Assembly: GCA_002335605.1 (NCBI GenBank)
Contig: BEDY01000004.1
Location: 310,001 to 374,000 of the forward strand
DNA from: Prillingera fragicola
Taxonomy: Eukaryota > Basidiomycota > Tremellomycetes > Trichosporonales > Trichosporonaceae
Reading direction: 5' to 3'
Length of the DNA: 64,000 bases
Shown here in pieces: positions 33,832 through 45,190 of the stretch. Below the pieces are notes generated by a model. That model did not search any database, was not told the origin of the DNA, and saw only the letters and a program-made list of their open reading frames with translations. The position numbers and the translations under genes were made by a program. Position 1 is the stretch's first letter. Every line of letters begins with the position of its first letter.

Positions 33832-35065
33832 TCATGGGCGACGTTCTCCCCGGGGACGCCGGTTGGGAACCAGGCCGAGGCGTTTAGGACGTCCAACTTG
33901 GGTGCCAAGCGAACTCATGTCCTCGCCCTTCTTTTCATGCACCAACGAGTGTTTGTCGGCATACTGTCCAGTCAGTATCTCATGAGATCCAATAGTAGGC
34001 TGAAATTGCTTCTTACGTCGGAAAGAGCCTCAAGCTCCTGCAGTAAAGTCGTCAGATAGTTGGTGAGCTGCACGTCGTTGTATTCCTGCGGGGTCAGCAG
34101 AGGCAAGGAAACAATACTCACTGTCTCCAGCTCCGACTTGAACCGCTCAGCATTCATGACAGGGAGAGTCGCTACAAGAGCTGCAATCTGGCGGAGAATG
34201 CCGTGGTCCACAGTTGCTTTTCCTAGCACATGAGCGCCAGTACATATTATTACACGTACCATCAATGACACCTGAGATATAGCTGGCCAGCACAATTACG
34301 CGTTCGTGCAGCATGGAGATAGCGTTGCGCTGCATTGTCAAACTGGCGACCTCTGGGAAAAGTTAGCGTTGCTTCACACACTGCCCTCACGTCCGGAAGG
34401 GTCCGCGTCTCCAGATGCGTCCTTGGTAACTCCATCCACAGCGATACGCTCGGCTTCTCCCGTCTCGATACCGCAATCAAGCTGCACAAATTTGCCCTCT
34501 CCGTCAGTCTCAGTGGCACCCTCCGTAAGGGCCGACTCGTAGACAGCGAAAGGAAGCTGTTTCGCCCCTTCTTGGATGATTGGGTTGAACTGAACGAAAA
34601 CCGTGGTCGCACTGTCGTTGAGTTCAACCATCTTTTATTAGCACAAACGATGGCCTGTATTGCGTACCTGCTTGTGAATGGTAGCATCCTTGGCTGTGGG
34701 CTGAGAACCGATCGAGTACCATCCGACGACATTCTGAGTGGGAAACACTTGATTGACTGCGGGTGATTAGCGGATGTCCTGGCTCACGGAAATAATACTC
34801 ACACTGCTCTTTACGAGTGTTGAAGAATTCCGCATCCACCTTTGAACGGCTCGCATCGTCGTCAGGGAAGACGAGTTCGAAAGAGTTGGCAATAGACACC
34901 TCACGACCGGTTTGCGTACCGAGAAGCGCTCCAAACACTGCCATCAGCCCCTGATGGCATGCAGCTAGAATTGTACTCACAGCTTGATGAAGCTGAAGAC
35001 GGAAGATACCGGGAGCGGGTGTGATGATCCGAGATGTTAAGGATAGCGAGAGGGTGACTGTGCAT
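33832..35065 (-). CDS. COP9 signalosome subunit 6 (MPN domain)
   Basis: Non-catalytic MPN subunit of the COP9 signalosome, which deneddylates cullins. The signature HPLAILNISDHHTR is followed, after an intron, by FGALLGTQTGREVSIANSFE, then VFPTQNVVGWYSIGSQPTAK, FVQFNPIIQEGAKQLPFAVY and the helical C-terminal part (ATVDHGILRQIAALVATLPV, DVQLTNYLTTLLQELEALSD), ending GLVPNRRPRGERRP. The zinc-binding JAMM residues are absent, as expected for CSN6. I chose the in-frame ATG at 35065 (MHSHPLAIL). An upstream exon starting at 35168 (MEVESSSSTGLVVSSAG) has good splice sites, but its phase does not lead into the HPLAILN frame, so the true 5' end is uncertain. About seven introns. Confidence 0.78.
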
Positions 35066-35338
35066 GTCAGCTCTGGTATGGATGATTGGCACACATGTTG
35101 ATGATGAGGCCAGAAGTACCCGCCGAGGATACTACAAGCCCCGTAGAGCTGCTGGATTCCACTTCCATGATGAGAACTTGCGCGTGACCTATGCGACGTG
35201 CCGAGGACCCGAGGAAGAGAAAGATAACAGTAAATGTAGAACGGGTCGCGAACAAACGGTCACCAGTGTCAAGGCGGCGGTGAGGTTGACGTGTGTGCCT
35301 GAACGTGGTGGAGGGCGTTTGCTTCCGCGTATCTACCT

Positions 35339-36265
35339 ATGGCCTGCATGGCCATGGCCGTAGACAACGACATGTGGAAGCTTGGAGGCTTGTCCTCCAC
35401 CACTATGGCTTCACAAGACCAATTCCGAGCAGCAAGCGGCTGGCTGTCATCGGCATCGGCCGTAGGCGGCTTGACAAACGATGTCAAACTTGAGGCAAGC
35501 CTGTGTCCAGTGTCAATCTGACCCCCCGCCAGTTATATGGTCTGTTCAAGTTTGTCAATTCTCAATGTGGACCGTGAGTGTTGATGTCCAAAGTGACTTG
35601 AATTTTCGCTGACCACCACTGTATAGAACGGGAGCTCGACCAGGCATATTCTCTTTCGAGGGACGAGCCAAGTACGATGCCTGGGCTCGTGTTGCCAGAG
35701 AATACGCCGATTGCCCAGACGATGCGCAGGACCGTTATGTGGAGATTGCCCGCAGCATTGGATGGACGGAAGGGGCCGAAGTGGAGGAAGCAGGTGAAGC
35801 CAGTCAGCCCAAGTCCAGCGGAGGCATGGGTCTGGGACCGACGATGAGCATGATGGTCCAGGAGGAGGGAGAAGCAGCGCTCGGGTATGGCTATGAGCTG
35901 GAGGTTGTGCACTGACGACAGACCAGCAAGTGCTGTTCATGACGCTGCATCCTCTGGCGCTCTGGAGGACCTCAAAGTCGCTCTCGGCAAAAAGACAGAA
36001 CTCGTGGATGCAAGAGACGAGTTTGTGAGTGTACGATCGCATTGCTGAGGCTTACGCCAGGGATTTACAGCATTGCATCTTGCCGCGGACCGTGGCCAGG
36101 TTGAGGTGGTCAGGTACTTGCTTGCGCAAGGGGCCGATCCTTGTGTCTTGGTGGGTTTACTTGTTGAACAAGAGCCTGACGCCTCAGGATCCAGATGAGC
36201 AAACCGCGCTGGATATCGCGCGGCTGTCGGGCAGGGACGACATTGTGGATATTCTGAGCTCATAA
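35339..36265 (+). CDS. Acyl-CoA-binding protein with ankyrin repeats (ACBD6-like)
   Basis: Cytosolic lipid-handling protein: an acyl-CoA-binding domain followed by ankyrin repeats. The ACB part reads SQDQFRAASGWLSS, DVKLELYGLFKFVNSQCGPT, GARPGIFSFEGRAKYDAWAR, QDRYVEIARSIGW, with the conserved KLELYGLFK and WDAW-type motifs. The second half has VHDAASSGALEDLKVAL, GFTALHLAADRGQVEVVRYL, LAQGADPC and QTALDIARLSGRDDIVDIL. The exon-1 intron (35495-35532, 38 nt) starts with GC, not GT: GAG|GCAAGC...CCAG|TTA, and only this joins KLE to LYGLFKF. Several Met codons cluster at the start; the first was taken. About 230 residues. It converges on the next gene with 41 bp between stops. Confidence 0.85.
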
Positions 36266-36306
36266 TAGTAATAGTGCATAGCCAATGACACACATCTAAT
36301 CTAGCC

Positions 36307-39300
36307 TCAGCGGCGGGTGAAGGGCCAGAAACTCCATGCTGATCGCGTCTTCTGAGGCTCTTCGTTACGGGTCGCTGCATCTTCTCCACCTGCGGCCCGT
36401 CGCTTCCCAGCCGGCTCCTCGGTAGATGGCGCGGCCTCGCTCAGTCGCCGCTTGCGCAAGCGCGTCCCCGTCGCTGGAGATTCGTTGACTTTGTCGGATG
36501 AAGGGGATAAAGGAGGAGCGCCCTCAAGCTCGACAGCGGCCGAGAGCTCCCTAGTAGGCGTTGCCGCTAGCTTTTGTGACTCTTGGTCCTCGGCCTGCTG
36601 GCCAGAAGTTGCCCGCACTTCGTCTGCGCCTGCGGTCGCTGTCTCCTCGGCGTCAAGTTCCCGCACGCTTGTCTGGGGCAATTCGTGGGTGGTCGGTGTA
36701 TCCATGCTCCGCGTAATACGCCTCGGGATGGGTTTCTCATGCGAAGTTGGGTTGCTGGATGTACCTGCGGTAGCGTTACGTGTATCCGAGCGCAGATGTG
36801 AACGTCGACTGGGAGTCATGTCTGCTTCAGGCGAAAATTGCACAGCACGTTTCACAGGCGACGACAGTGGCTTAAGATCCTCGCCAGTCGAGCTCGCGGT
36901 GGACGCTCGTTGCCAACGTCCGGAGGTTGTGTTTGGCGTCACCAACTGTGGGGGTTTCGGCGTCACGGAGCGTCTCTTGCTATCATGGTCGGGCGTCTTC
37001 AGCGAGCTTCTCGACCGCCGGCGCTTGCGGGACTCGTCGGCCGATGCTGCTCTGCTCTTGCGAGGCGGCTCAACTGCACCATCATTCGCCCAAGACAGAT
37101 GGCAGTGCTCGAGCATCGTAGGGCCGACTAGCCGGGCAAGCTTCTGATGCAGCGCTGGGTGAAGCTGCTCTGCAAGATCACCCTTTAGCTCCTGGTGCAG
37201 TTTCGCTTCACGGTTCATGGCTGAGCCCAAATCCTCAACTCCTTCTTCAAGCAAGCGGTCATGACGGATAGAGCATTGCGGGGCCAGAACTGTGATTTCC
37301 ACATTCTCGGATGCCACTGGAACGCGGAGCTTCTTGTAAAAGCATCGCCCTCGGGTCAGTGGCGGGGAGCCCGCAGGCTGCCGCGATCGAGCTCGACGTT
37401 CAGCACGCGCAGGAGTTGATTCGGGTTCAGCTGGAATGACAGAAGCGGAGGGAGATTCGATGTGGGGGCCGTGGAGATGGCGCATTGGAAGATCCTCCGA
37501 TGGATCCACAGGCGTAGCTGATGGAGCAGGTGATGAGGTGCGTCTTTCTGGCGATTCCTCCCTCTCAATGCTGAGTGCATCGTCGTGTCCGGTTAAGGAT
37601 AGGGCGTCGACTTCAGCACTCTTGTCTTCTTGAGTTGACGTCTGCGAAAATGAGATGAGCCCCGCGTCCGTGGAGCGTTCCTTTACAGTGTTGAGAGAAT
37701 CTGGAGCATCATCATCCATCGGCAGTCCAGCACCCGACGGTAGGACTGCGAAAATGGCCGATTCGGGACGCGCTGGCACCTGCACCCCCTCACTCCGGCG
37801 GTCCTCCTCCTTCGGCGTTGTCGTGTCCTGCTCATGTTCAGAGCTGTCGAGTGCGGTTGCTGTTGTGGCACTACAGTCCTGGATGACCGGCTCCTCGTTC
37901 TCGGGCATAGCGACGACTGACGCTTCTTCTTCAGCAACCGCCTGCCGCATGACTTCATTGGCAGAATCGGGAAGTGCAGCGGCTGCTGCCTCGTTTTCTA
38001 GATTCTGGGTGGGAGTTGCTTGCCCGCCGGCTCTGTCCTCCTGAAGCGAGCCCACCAATTCGTCGTTAGCCATCGTGATATGCGGTTTGCGGGGTGTGGC
38101 ACTAGGTGGTGGCCTGACCTGGAAGCCGGGAAGCTCGTCGTCCGGCATGTCGACCCCCATAGAGCCAGGTGGCAGCTCAAGAGGCCCTTGAACTGCGTCG
38201 GATGCGCCTTGAAGTGCAGATGTCTGGAGGCCCTCGGAGGGTTGGAGGGGGGAGCCAGTACACCCCGCCGGCGGCGCTGATGGAGAGGAATAACGCTCCT
38301 CGACTACCTCAATGGCCTCGTCTGAGTCCCCCTCCACCATCTCTTCTTCCTCTTCCTCTTCTTCCTCCTCCTCCTCCTCCTCCTCCTCCTCCTCCTCCTC
38401 CTCCTCATCCTCTTCTTCTTTTTCTTCTGCTTCTTCTTCCTCCTCCCCTTCCCCTACCACTACCTCCTTCTTCTCCTCACTGAGATCGGCATTTGTGATG
38501 ACTTGAGCAGCGGGTGCCTGTTCCACGGGATGCGCATGGCCCATAGACATCAACGTGTCCTCAGTCTCCACAACAACCACCTCCTCCTCGGTGACATGTC
38601 CATGAACGACTTGGATAGGACGGTCGCCCCCGAGAGTTGAACTGCTGTCTAACCCATGTCAGCGCAAGTCAGCATTACAAAGAGACTTACCTCCGTCAAT
38701 GATCTGCAGCTCTGGCGTTTCGATACCATGGGACGTCCGTTCAACTGAAGGAAGGCGTTGTTCTCGCAGGGAATCGGAAGGCACAAAATGGTGGTGGAGG
38801 TGATTCCCCTCTTCCGCGCTACTTGTCGATTCTGAGACACCCTCGACGAATTGGGCGAGAGGTAGGCTGAACGAAGTTGACGGCACAGTGTCGAAGAATA
38901 GAGGTGTCGAAGCGTGCATGGGGTGTGCCGAATGGTATGCAAGGTCTAATGTATTGCTTTGAAGCGGAAATGCAGACATGACTGAATCATCCCCAGGCAA
39001 GGGCGTATTCCCAGGCAAGGAAGTATCCCCAGGCAGAAGCTGATCTAATATCTCAAAGGTGTGGCTGAACTCCAAATCCGGCGGGGTCCCTTGCGAAACG
39101 CCAGGTATGTCCGTATGGGCGTGTGGATGTGGGGAGCCCAAGAGCTCTGGATCGATGGGGATGATGCCCGGCGCTGGGGACATTTGATTGAGTGCCGCTT
39201 CAATCATCCCTGCAGATGGTACGGCCAGGCCAGTGCATTCAGACAATCCCACGACGCCTAGTGCCGAGTACTCTAGCGAGCCACTGGCCCAGAGGGGTGG

Positions 39301-40550
39301 TGGCGTAGGCGTCCGTTGTTCGTCGTCCGAGACCCCGATTATATCGTCCTCAGATCTGGTTCCATGCTGGGTTGGGTCATGACCCCGGCCACCCTCAGAC
39401 GCCTCATCTGTGTCACTGTCCTCACTCTCCTCGCTGTCACCGAACTCTACCACCTCTTCCTCTTCTTCGCCTTCGAGTGCTGACCTCGCTTCAAGACGAG
39501 CATCAAGGCGAGCTTCCAACTCTGCGTACCCAGCGGCAGAAGAGTGGGGACTGTCGCTACTATGGTGTGCAGAACTCTCTCGAGGTTCATCTTCAAGGTC
39601 CGATTCGTCGTCGCCCTCTTCGTCTTCCGACGATAAAAGCTCGATCGGTTGATCAACAGAGCCCTGCCAGGCCGCAGGTGTCGTCAAGCCAGGTGCACGA
39701 TGCTCGTCCTCCGAACCAGAGTTCTCCTCATCGTCAAAGGATCCCTCGTCATCTTCCTCAAAGGTCCTCTCATCCTCACCATCCTCGTAGCCGTCATCGT
39801 CGTATTCCTCCTCATGAAACTCCCCATGGCTCCCTTCTTCATATGAAACACCCACGTTGGCGTTCACAAAAGGTGCCATGAAGGTCGCTTGCGGGCGGGG
39901 CGGGAGCTCGTCGTCGTCCAGTTCGTCCTCCTCAGACTCGGAGGCGGGTGCTTGTCTGTGGTTCCGCGCAGTGTGGTCTTCACGTTGGCCTTCACTGGCA
40001 TACGCCTCTGCAACATAACCAGGCGTGGAGCCTTCCGAGACTTGATCCCAGTCTTCGTTGTCGTCATCTTCGGGACTAAGGCGATCGGCTTCGTCCTCGT
40101 CCGAGCTAATGACGATTCCACCATCGCTGCCGCTTAGTAAGGAGAAGGTCGAGGCGGGGGGCGAGTGATGAATTTCTTCCTTTCTCTGCACTTCTGCAGA
40201 CGAACCGTGGGACCAGTGGGACACGTTTTGTCCATCTGAGCCGTCAGCCTGGTTTGGGCAGCGAACGTACCATCAATCATCTCATCGCTGTCTGCCTCAA
40301 GCTCCTCTCCAAACAAGTCATCTTCCACATATTCTCCATTCAAACCACCATTGTCGACAGGTGCGTCGTTACCGGCGTTCGTGGGGGAGGGCGAAGGAGA
40401 GTAGTCGTCGAAGTCTTCACCGGCGAGACCCCGTTGGATTTTGGCCTGCAGACCGTCGAGCCATCTATTCCGTGCAGCGTCTGAGAATCGATCGTACGCC
40501 GTGGGGACGCCTTCTAGGCCGGGCCCGACGCTTTGCCTGAGCCTGGCCAT
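36307..40550 (-). CDS. Large acidic, low-complexity nuclear-type protein, function unknown
   Basis: Three exons joined by two short introns (near 40216-40263 and 38647-38690) give about 1,380 residues, starting MARLRQSVGPGLEGVPTAYD. No catalytic domain was recognised. The N-terminal two thirds are rich in Glu, Asp and Ser and hold several hydrophobic clusters next to acidic runs (GGIVISSDEDE, QPIELLSSEDEEGD, DDIIGVSDDEQ), which resemble SUMO-interacting motifs. A stretch of over 20 Glu is coded by a GAG/GAA trinucleotide tract. The C-terminal third has basic Ser/Thr-Pro-rich sequence, one better-ordered segment (VEITVLAPQCSIRHDRLLEE, LHPALHQKLARLVGPTMLEH) and the unusual end RSAWSFWPFTRR. A nuclear scaffold, nucleoporin-associated or SUMO-pathway role is possible but is only inference. 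Confidence 0.7.
38336..38450. repeat. CTC/CTT trinucleotide tract coding a poly-glutamate run
   Basis: On the plus strand nearly pure CTC (about 38363-38406) flanked by mixed CTT/CTC/TCC units. Read from the minus strand it codes a continuous Glu run of over 20 residues inside the acidic protein, with scattered Asp and Lys at its edges. Near-perfect GAG repeats are prone to length change, so the tract may differ between strains. Confidence 0.9.
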
Positions 40551-40745
40551 TGTGAGTTGATGGATGGACAATCGTTGAGAATGACCACAACTTCCAGGGA
40601 CAACACCATCACAGACACGGACAGTGGCTTATCTCCGTTATTGACATGACAGTTGTGCACATCTACCAGCGCTGTCCATCGCGTGGTGCAACACTACTGC
40701 ATGGCAACTATGAAATCGTACACAACAAACAAACAGAGCCCTTGC

Positions 40746-43700
40746 TCACACCCACGTGGACACTGGACGCTCCTTTCGTGTCACAGCCAGCGACCTGGTC
40801 ATCGTCGTCGCGTGCCACTCCTGAGCCATACGCTTGACCCGAATCAATGCCACAATTGCAAGGCCAACTGACTTGAGACTGCGCCTTGGTGGCTCACGGG
40901 CAGGTCGCTCGTAGCCCATGGAGGCGATGGTACGCAAAGTGGCCTGCTCGCTAACATGTCAGCTCGGAGCTGTCAGAAATGGACGTACTTGAGACTCATG
41001 CCCCCGACGAGCAGCAGCAAGAACTTTTTCTGTAACGAGAGCGCGTTTCGGAAGGTGTTTTCCCTGGTGTATTTGGCCTTGAGATACTCGATCTGGGCCG
41101 AGAGGCGTCTCATCTGCCCCTTGAACTTTTGTTTCTGCTCCTCAGATGCGTCTCGACTAGCATATCGTCAGCAAAGCAAGATCTTGGTGATGACAACTTA
41201 CGCCTCCGACTCCGCTGTCGCAAGCTTGTCCTGCATCTGGAAACAACGGCGCCTCGCGTCCTCCACCTGGAGTGTAGCCTCTGCCAAGCGCTCACGCGTT
41301 CGACGAAGCGATTCCTCCAGATTCGCACTGTCCTTGGAGTGAGCGGCAGTAGTGCTTGCCTGTTCCCGGCGGAAGGCGTTCAATTCACTCCCAAACTTGA
41401 CACACTCGCTCCGTTGCACGGCCAAGTCATCACCGAAGACTGCCAACTCTGCAGCAACACGGGCACGCTCCGCCTTCAAGCCTTCGGCTCTGCGGTTGGC
41501 ATCCTCCACCTCCCATGAGCGTTGGCGAAGCTGTCCACGAAGATCCTCCTCCAACTCCTGCGCCTGACGCAGCCCGTCTTGCAGTGAGCGAATTGTAGTC
41601 TGGTGCTCCGCATTGATGGAGGCGGTGTTCTTCACAAGACGATCGTGTTGCTCGGCTTCAGCCCCCGCGTTCTCTTTGAGTTGGGAAATAGTACGCTCCA
41701 AGCGTTCAATGGTTCTGCTCGAAAGCGACTGCTTCTGCTGACGTTAGCAACTTCTGTGCAGGGAACTCACGGATTCGAGAGTGTCCTTCTCGTTACGTAG
41801 ACGCGCCAAGGTGTCCTCAGCATCTGCAAGCTTCTCGTCGGCCTCGCGGCGAATACGAGCCATCTCGATATTGACCGATTCAAGCTCGTCGTCGAATTTA
41901 GTTCTAATGTCGGCGGCCACCACTCGCAAGCGTCGATTCTCATCCTGTAGCCGCTCCCTCTCGCTGAGCATATCGCCCTTGAGGGCATCCATCTGCTCAT
42001 GAACAGCCTCGAGAGCAGATTCCAGATGATCATTGCTGCCAATCAGCACATTTCGAGGTCTATGACTTACGTGTTACGACCCAGGTTCAGAGAGGCAAGA
42101 GACTTTTTGCCTTCCCGAGCAAGCTGGCGGCATTGCTCTTCCAGCTGAGCAATCCTGTCGTTGGCGTTTGCAAGTTTTTCGGCCAACTGGACGGCACCCA
42201 GACCCGCCTCCTCAAGTCGACCGAAATTGCGGTCGAGCTGTCCGTTCACAACTTCAAGCTCCTGCTGAAGGTGATCGAGCTGTGCGCGCAACATGGACTC
42301 GTTTGAATCTCCAACAGTGGTTTGCAGCCAAGAGAGGTCCTTCAAGGGGCCCGGCGTGAGTGGAGTACGCAGGGCAGCAAGTGACTTGTGAACAATGGGC
42401 GTAGAGGTCAACATTGAACGCTGGGGTGTCGGAGGCCGAGCCTGGATGCGCTCCAACAGGGACAGCTTTTCAGCTTCCAACGCCTTGATACGGGCATTGC
42501 AAGTATCGAGGGTGGACTTGCGGGTCGGTGACGCTCCCAGCTCACCCTTTAGGCGCCCAATCTCGCGATAAGCATCGTCAAGTCGATCCTCCAGCGCGAT
42601 AACAAGACTATTGTCGGGACCTCCGTCGACTTTGCTTTCGTCCGCCAGTGACTTTTCCAGATGGGAGACTTCGGTCTTGTTGCGGAGCAGTTCAAGCTCA
42701 ACAAGTGTGTCGGCAAGGGAGCCTCGCGCATCCTCCAGCTGCTCTTGCACAGTCGCAAGCTCGGCACGAGCTTCGCTGGCGTCCCCCGCAAGAATATCGG
42801 CATCATGAGTACACTGCTTGATGGACTCGCGAGTGGCCACCAGCTCTTGTTCGTGTAAAGCAATGGTTTGCTCCAACTGGTCCACAAGGGAGATCAGGTC
42901 TTCACATTTGGCCTCAGCTGCTGTCTTGGAATCGAGAGCCTCCTGCGCAGTTGTTGATTTCTGGGCCAGCTTGGCGTTCAATGACTCGATGTTTGCTTGG
43001 AACTCGCCACTGATAGTGGTGAACAGACTTGCGTGCTCCTCCGTTTTGCGGGCGAAATCGACCCGAGCGAGCTCCGCCTCGTCGTCCTTGCTACGAATCA
43101 TGTCCAAATGATTCAACTGCTCCGCACGCATGACGGCCAGTTGATCCTCAAGACGCGCGATAGTGCTGTCCTTGCGCCGCAGGGTTTCCGCTGTCGCAGA
43201 ATCGTCTCCCTGCCTGAGCGACGCCGAGAGACTGTCTCGAAGCCTGGGGAGGTCACTTACCGGCTCCCCTTCATCATCCAGCTCAACTCCGACTTCTCGG
43301 AGAATGTCCCTGGCGCGAAGACACTGATCCTTCCAGTCGGTAGCCTCTTGGGCTAGTTCGGCGTTCGCGTCGAGAAGCTGTTGGTTCATCATGTTCAGAT
43401 GCTTGTGAATTTTGTTGCCATCAGGTCGACTCTCGAGGTTGAGGGCCGGCGTCGACAGAGTGTTCCCAATGAGAATATTTGGCACGGAAGTGTTGCCTCG
43501 TTGCGTATAGATGCGTGATCCACGACGGTCCGAAGTCAAGTCTTGCGAGGAGGCAATCGAAATAAACGACTGATTCGGCGACATCGAGTCATCAAGAGGC
43601 TCGTGGGCGATCTCTGTACCTCCCGGGCTCCTCTCCTCCACAATCGCGTCGGTGTCCGGAGCGATCGAAACCCGGCGGCGAGAGTGGGGAATGTCGCGCT

Positions 43701-44866
43701 TCAAGACTCGTGACGGCAACTTTGACGACGCAAGCACAGAAAGGACATGAGTCTTTCGTCGTTCGGCATCGTTAAGTGCAGCTCGCGGTGTACTGTTGTA
43801 GTCACTGATCGTAGATAGCGCCGGCGTAGACGGGATTGGGTTTCGGTAGGCGGCAGTAATGTCTCTCAGTGGCCCACCAAGACCAAGTGGTGTGGCGGCT
43901 GCACGGGCAGCTGTAGACGGCATATCCATGTAACGGATGGCCGCCGGGGTCACTGCATGCCTATTCCTAGCAGCTGGAGTAGACTTGGCTGGCGACGGCT
44001 CAATGTCTTCCAACATGACAGTCGCCACCGTGCGGCTGGCTGTTGCGTCGTACTCTTCCGTTGGCATTGCCTCCAATGTCGGTGCGTCCAGCGAGTCCTG
44101 AAATCGCTCTGGACCTTCTGGCGTGGTTGCCTCATTGTCTGTAACAGAGATCTCGCTTCGGCTGAGACTTGGTATCCGACTGTCTGTGCCACCGAGTTTA
44201 GCATCGTCGGTAAACGTCATGGGTGTGCTCTGTGGGTAGACGACTGATGGTACCGCATGCCGAGCGATGGGAGTGGCCGATAGGGATGCGTCGTAATCAA
44301 ATGTGGGCTCCTGCGCAATCGATTCAGACTGCTCTTCAAACTTGTTTGGCGCTGCAAAATGTGCCGACGCGGGAAGACGGGCGGACAGAGATTGATCCCA
44401 CTCCTCAGACTGCTCCAGAACCTTGCGAGGAGAGGCGCGGAAGTCGGCATCCTCGTCGTATTGAGTGTTCAAGTCGTGTCTACCGATAGAAGGCCCAGAC
44501 ATATCTAAAGACTCAAGACCCTGCTTCGGTTGCACCGACGATCTTTGGGGGAATGGTGTAGGGACGGAACTGCCCAGTGGTTGAGATGCCGCTCTCGCCG
44601 TGGACTCGGTATAGCCAGAACGATGAGCTGAGCTAGCAGAGACCTTTTATGTCAGCAAATAATACACAGCCCAATAGCACACCTACGTCGTTGGCTCCAT
44701 CGAGAGAGTCACAGGACAGACTAGGGGCACTGTTCCGACCCCACTCGTTGGTGGACATGTCGCTGTCGAGCTCGTGCTGAAAACTTGGGAGTGAGGGAAG
44801 CTCCATATCCTCGTACTCTTGAACGCGCCGTAAGACCCTCGAGGGGGTATCTAGCAACGCGGTCAT
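40746..44866 (-). CDS. Pericentrin/Spc110-like spindle pole protein (PACT domain)
   Basis: Long coiled-coil protein, about 1,260 residues. The N-terminus MTALLDTPSRVLRRVQEYED and MELPSLPSFQHELD is followed by a Ser/Pro-rich segment with many potential CDK sites (SP/TP), then long heptad-rich stretches such as WLQTTVGDSNESMLRAQLDH, LQQELEVVNGQLDRNFGRLE and DRIAQLEEQCRQLAREGKKS. Near the C-terminus RLSAQIEYLKAKYTRENTFR, NALSLQKKFLLLLVGGMSL and EQATLRTIASMGYERP, then RRSLKSVGLAIVALIRVKRM, match the fungal PACT (pericentrin-AKAP450 centrosomal targeting) region that anchors gamma-tubulin-organising proteins at the spindle pole body. Several introns of about 45-60 nt. A Pcp1-type role is likely; no symbol is assigned because fungal naming varies. 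Confidence 0.8.
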
Positions 44867-45190
44867 TGTTATGGTTGTAAAGTGATAGTACTGATGGTGT
44901 TAAGGCGATCAACGCTGGACATTGCTCGGTTGTTGACATGGAAGGAAAGCCAGTCGCGAGCCACGTGGCAAAAGCATGTGCCACTCCGGTAATTGCCGTA
45001 ACTCCGAGTGGAGGTCGGCCAGATTGCAGGACTTGGCTGAAATCTTGACGAGCGGGCCACCATATCACCAAATCATAACAAACGGCGTTGACACCAGCAA
45101 GGATAGCCTGCAGCTTACGCACACTTCTCCAAGAACCGATTCGAACTCTTATTACTTCCTTTGGCCCTAGGAGACGAAAAGATTTCCATC
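44867..45190. promoter_or_regulatory. Divergent promoter region of the spindle pole gene and BUD23
   Basis: 324 bp between two divergent starts, no supported gene. No TATA box or other element was recognised with confidence. Confidence 0.35.

Noticed and set aside
36452..37147. 231-codon plus-strand frame opposite the acidic protein
   Set aside because: Low-complexity mirror of the minus-strand coding sequence; no splice partners or motifs.
38169..38483. Plus-strand frame with a long proline/leucine run
   Set aside because: It is simply the antisense reading of the GAG trinucleotide tract.
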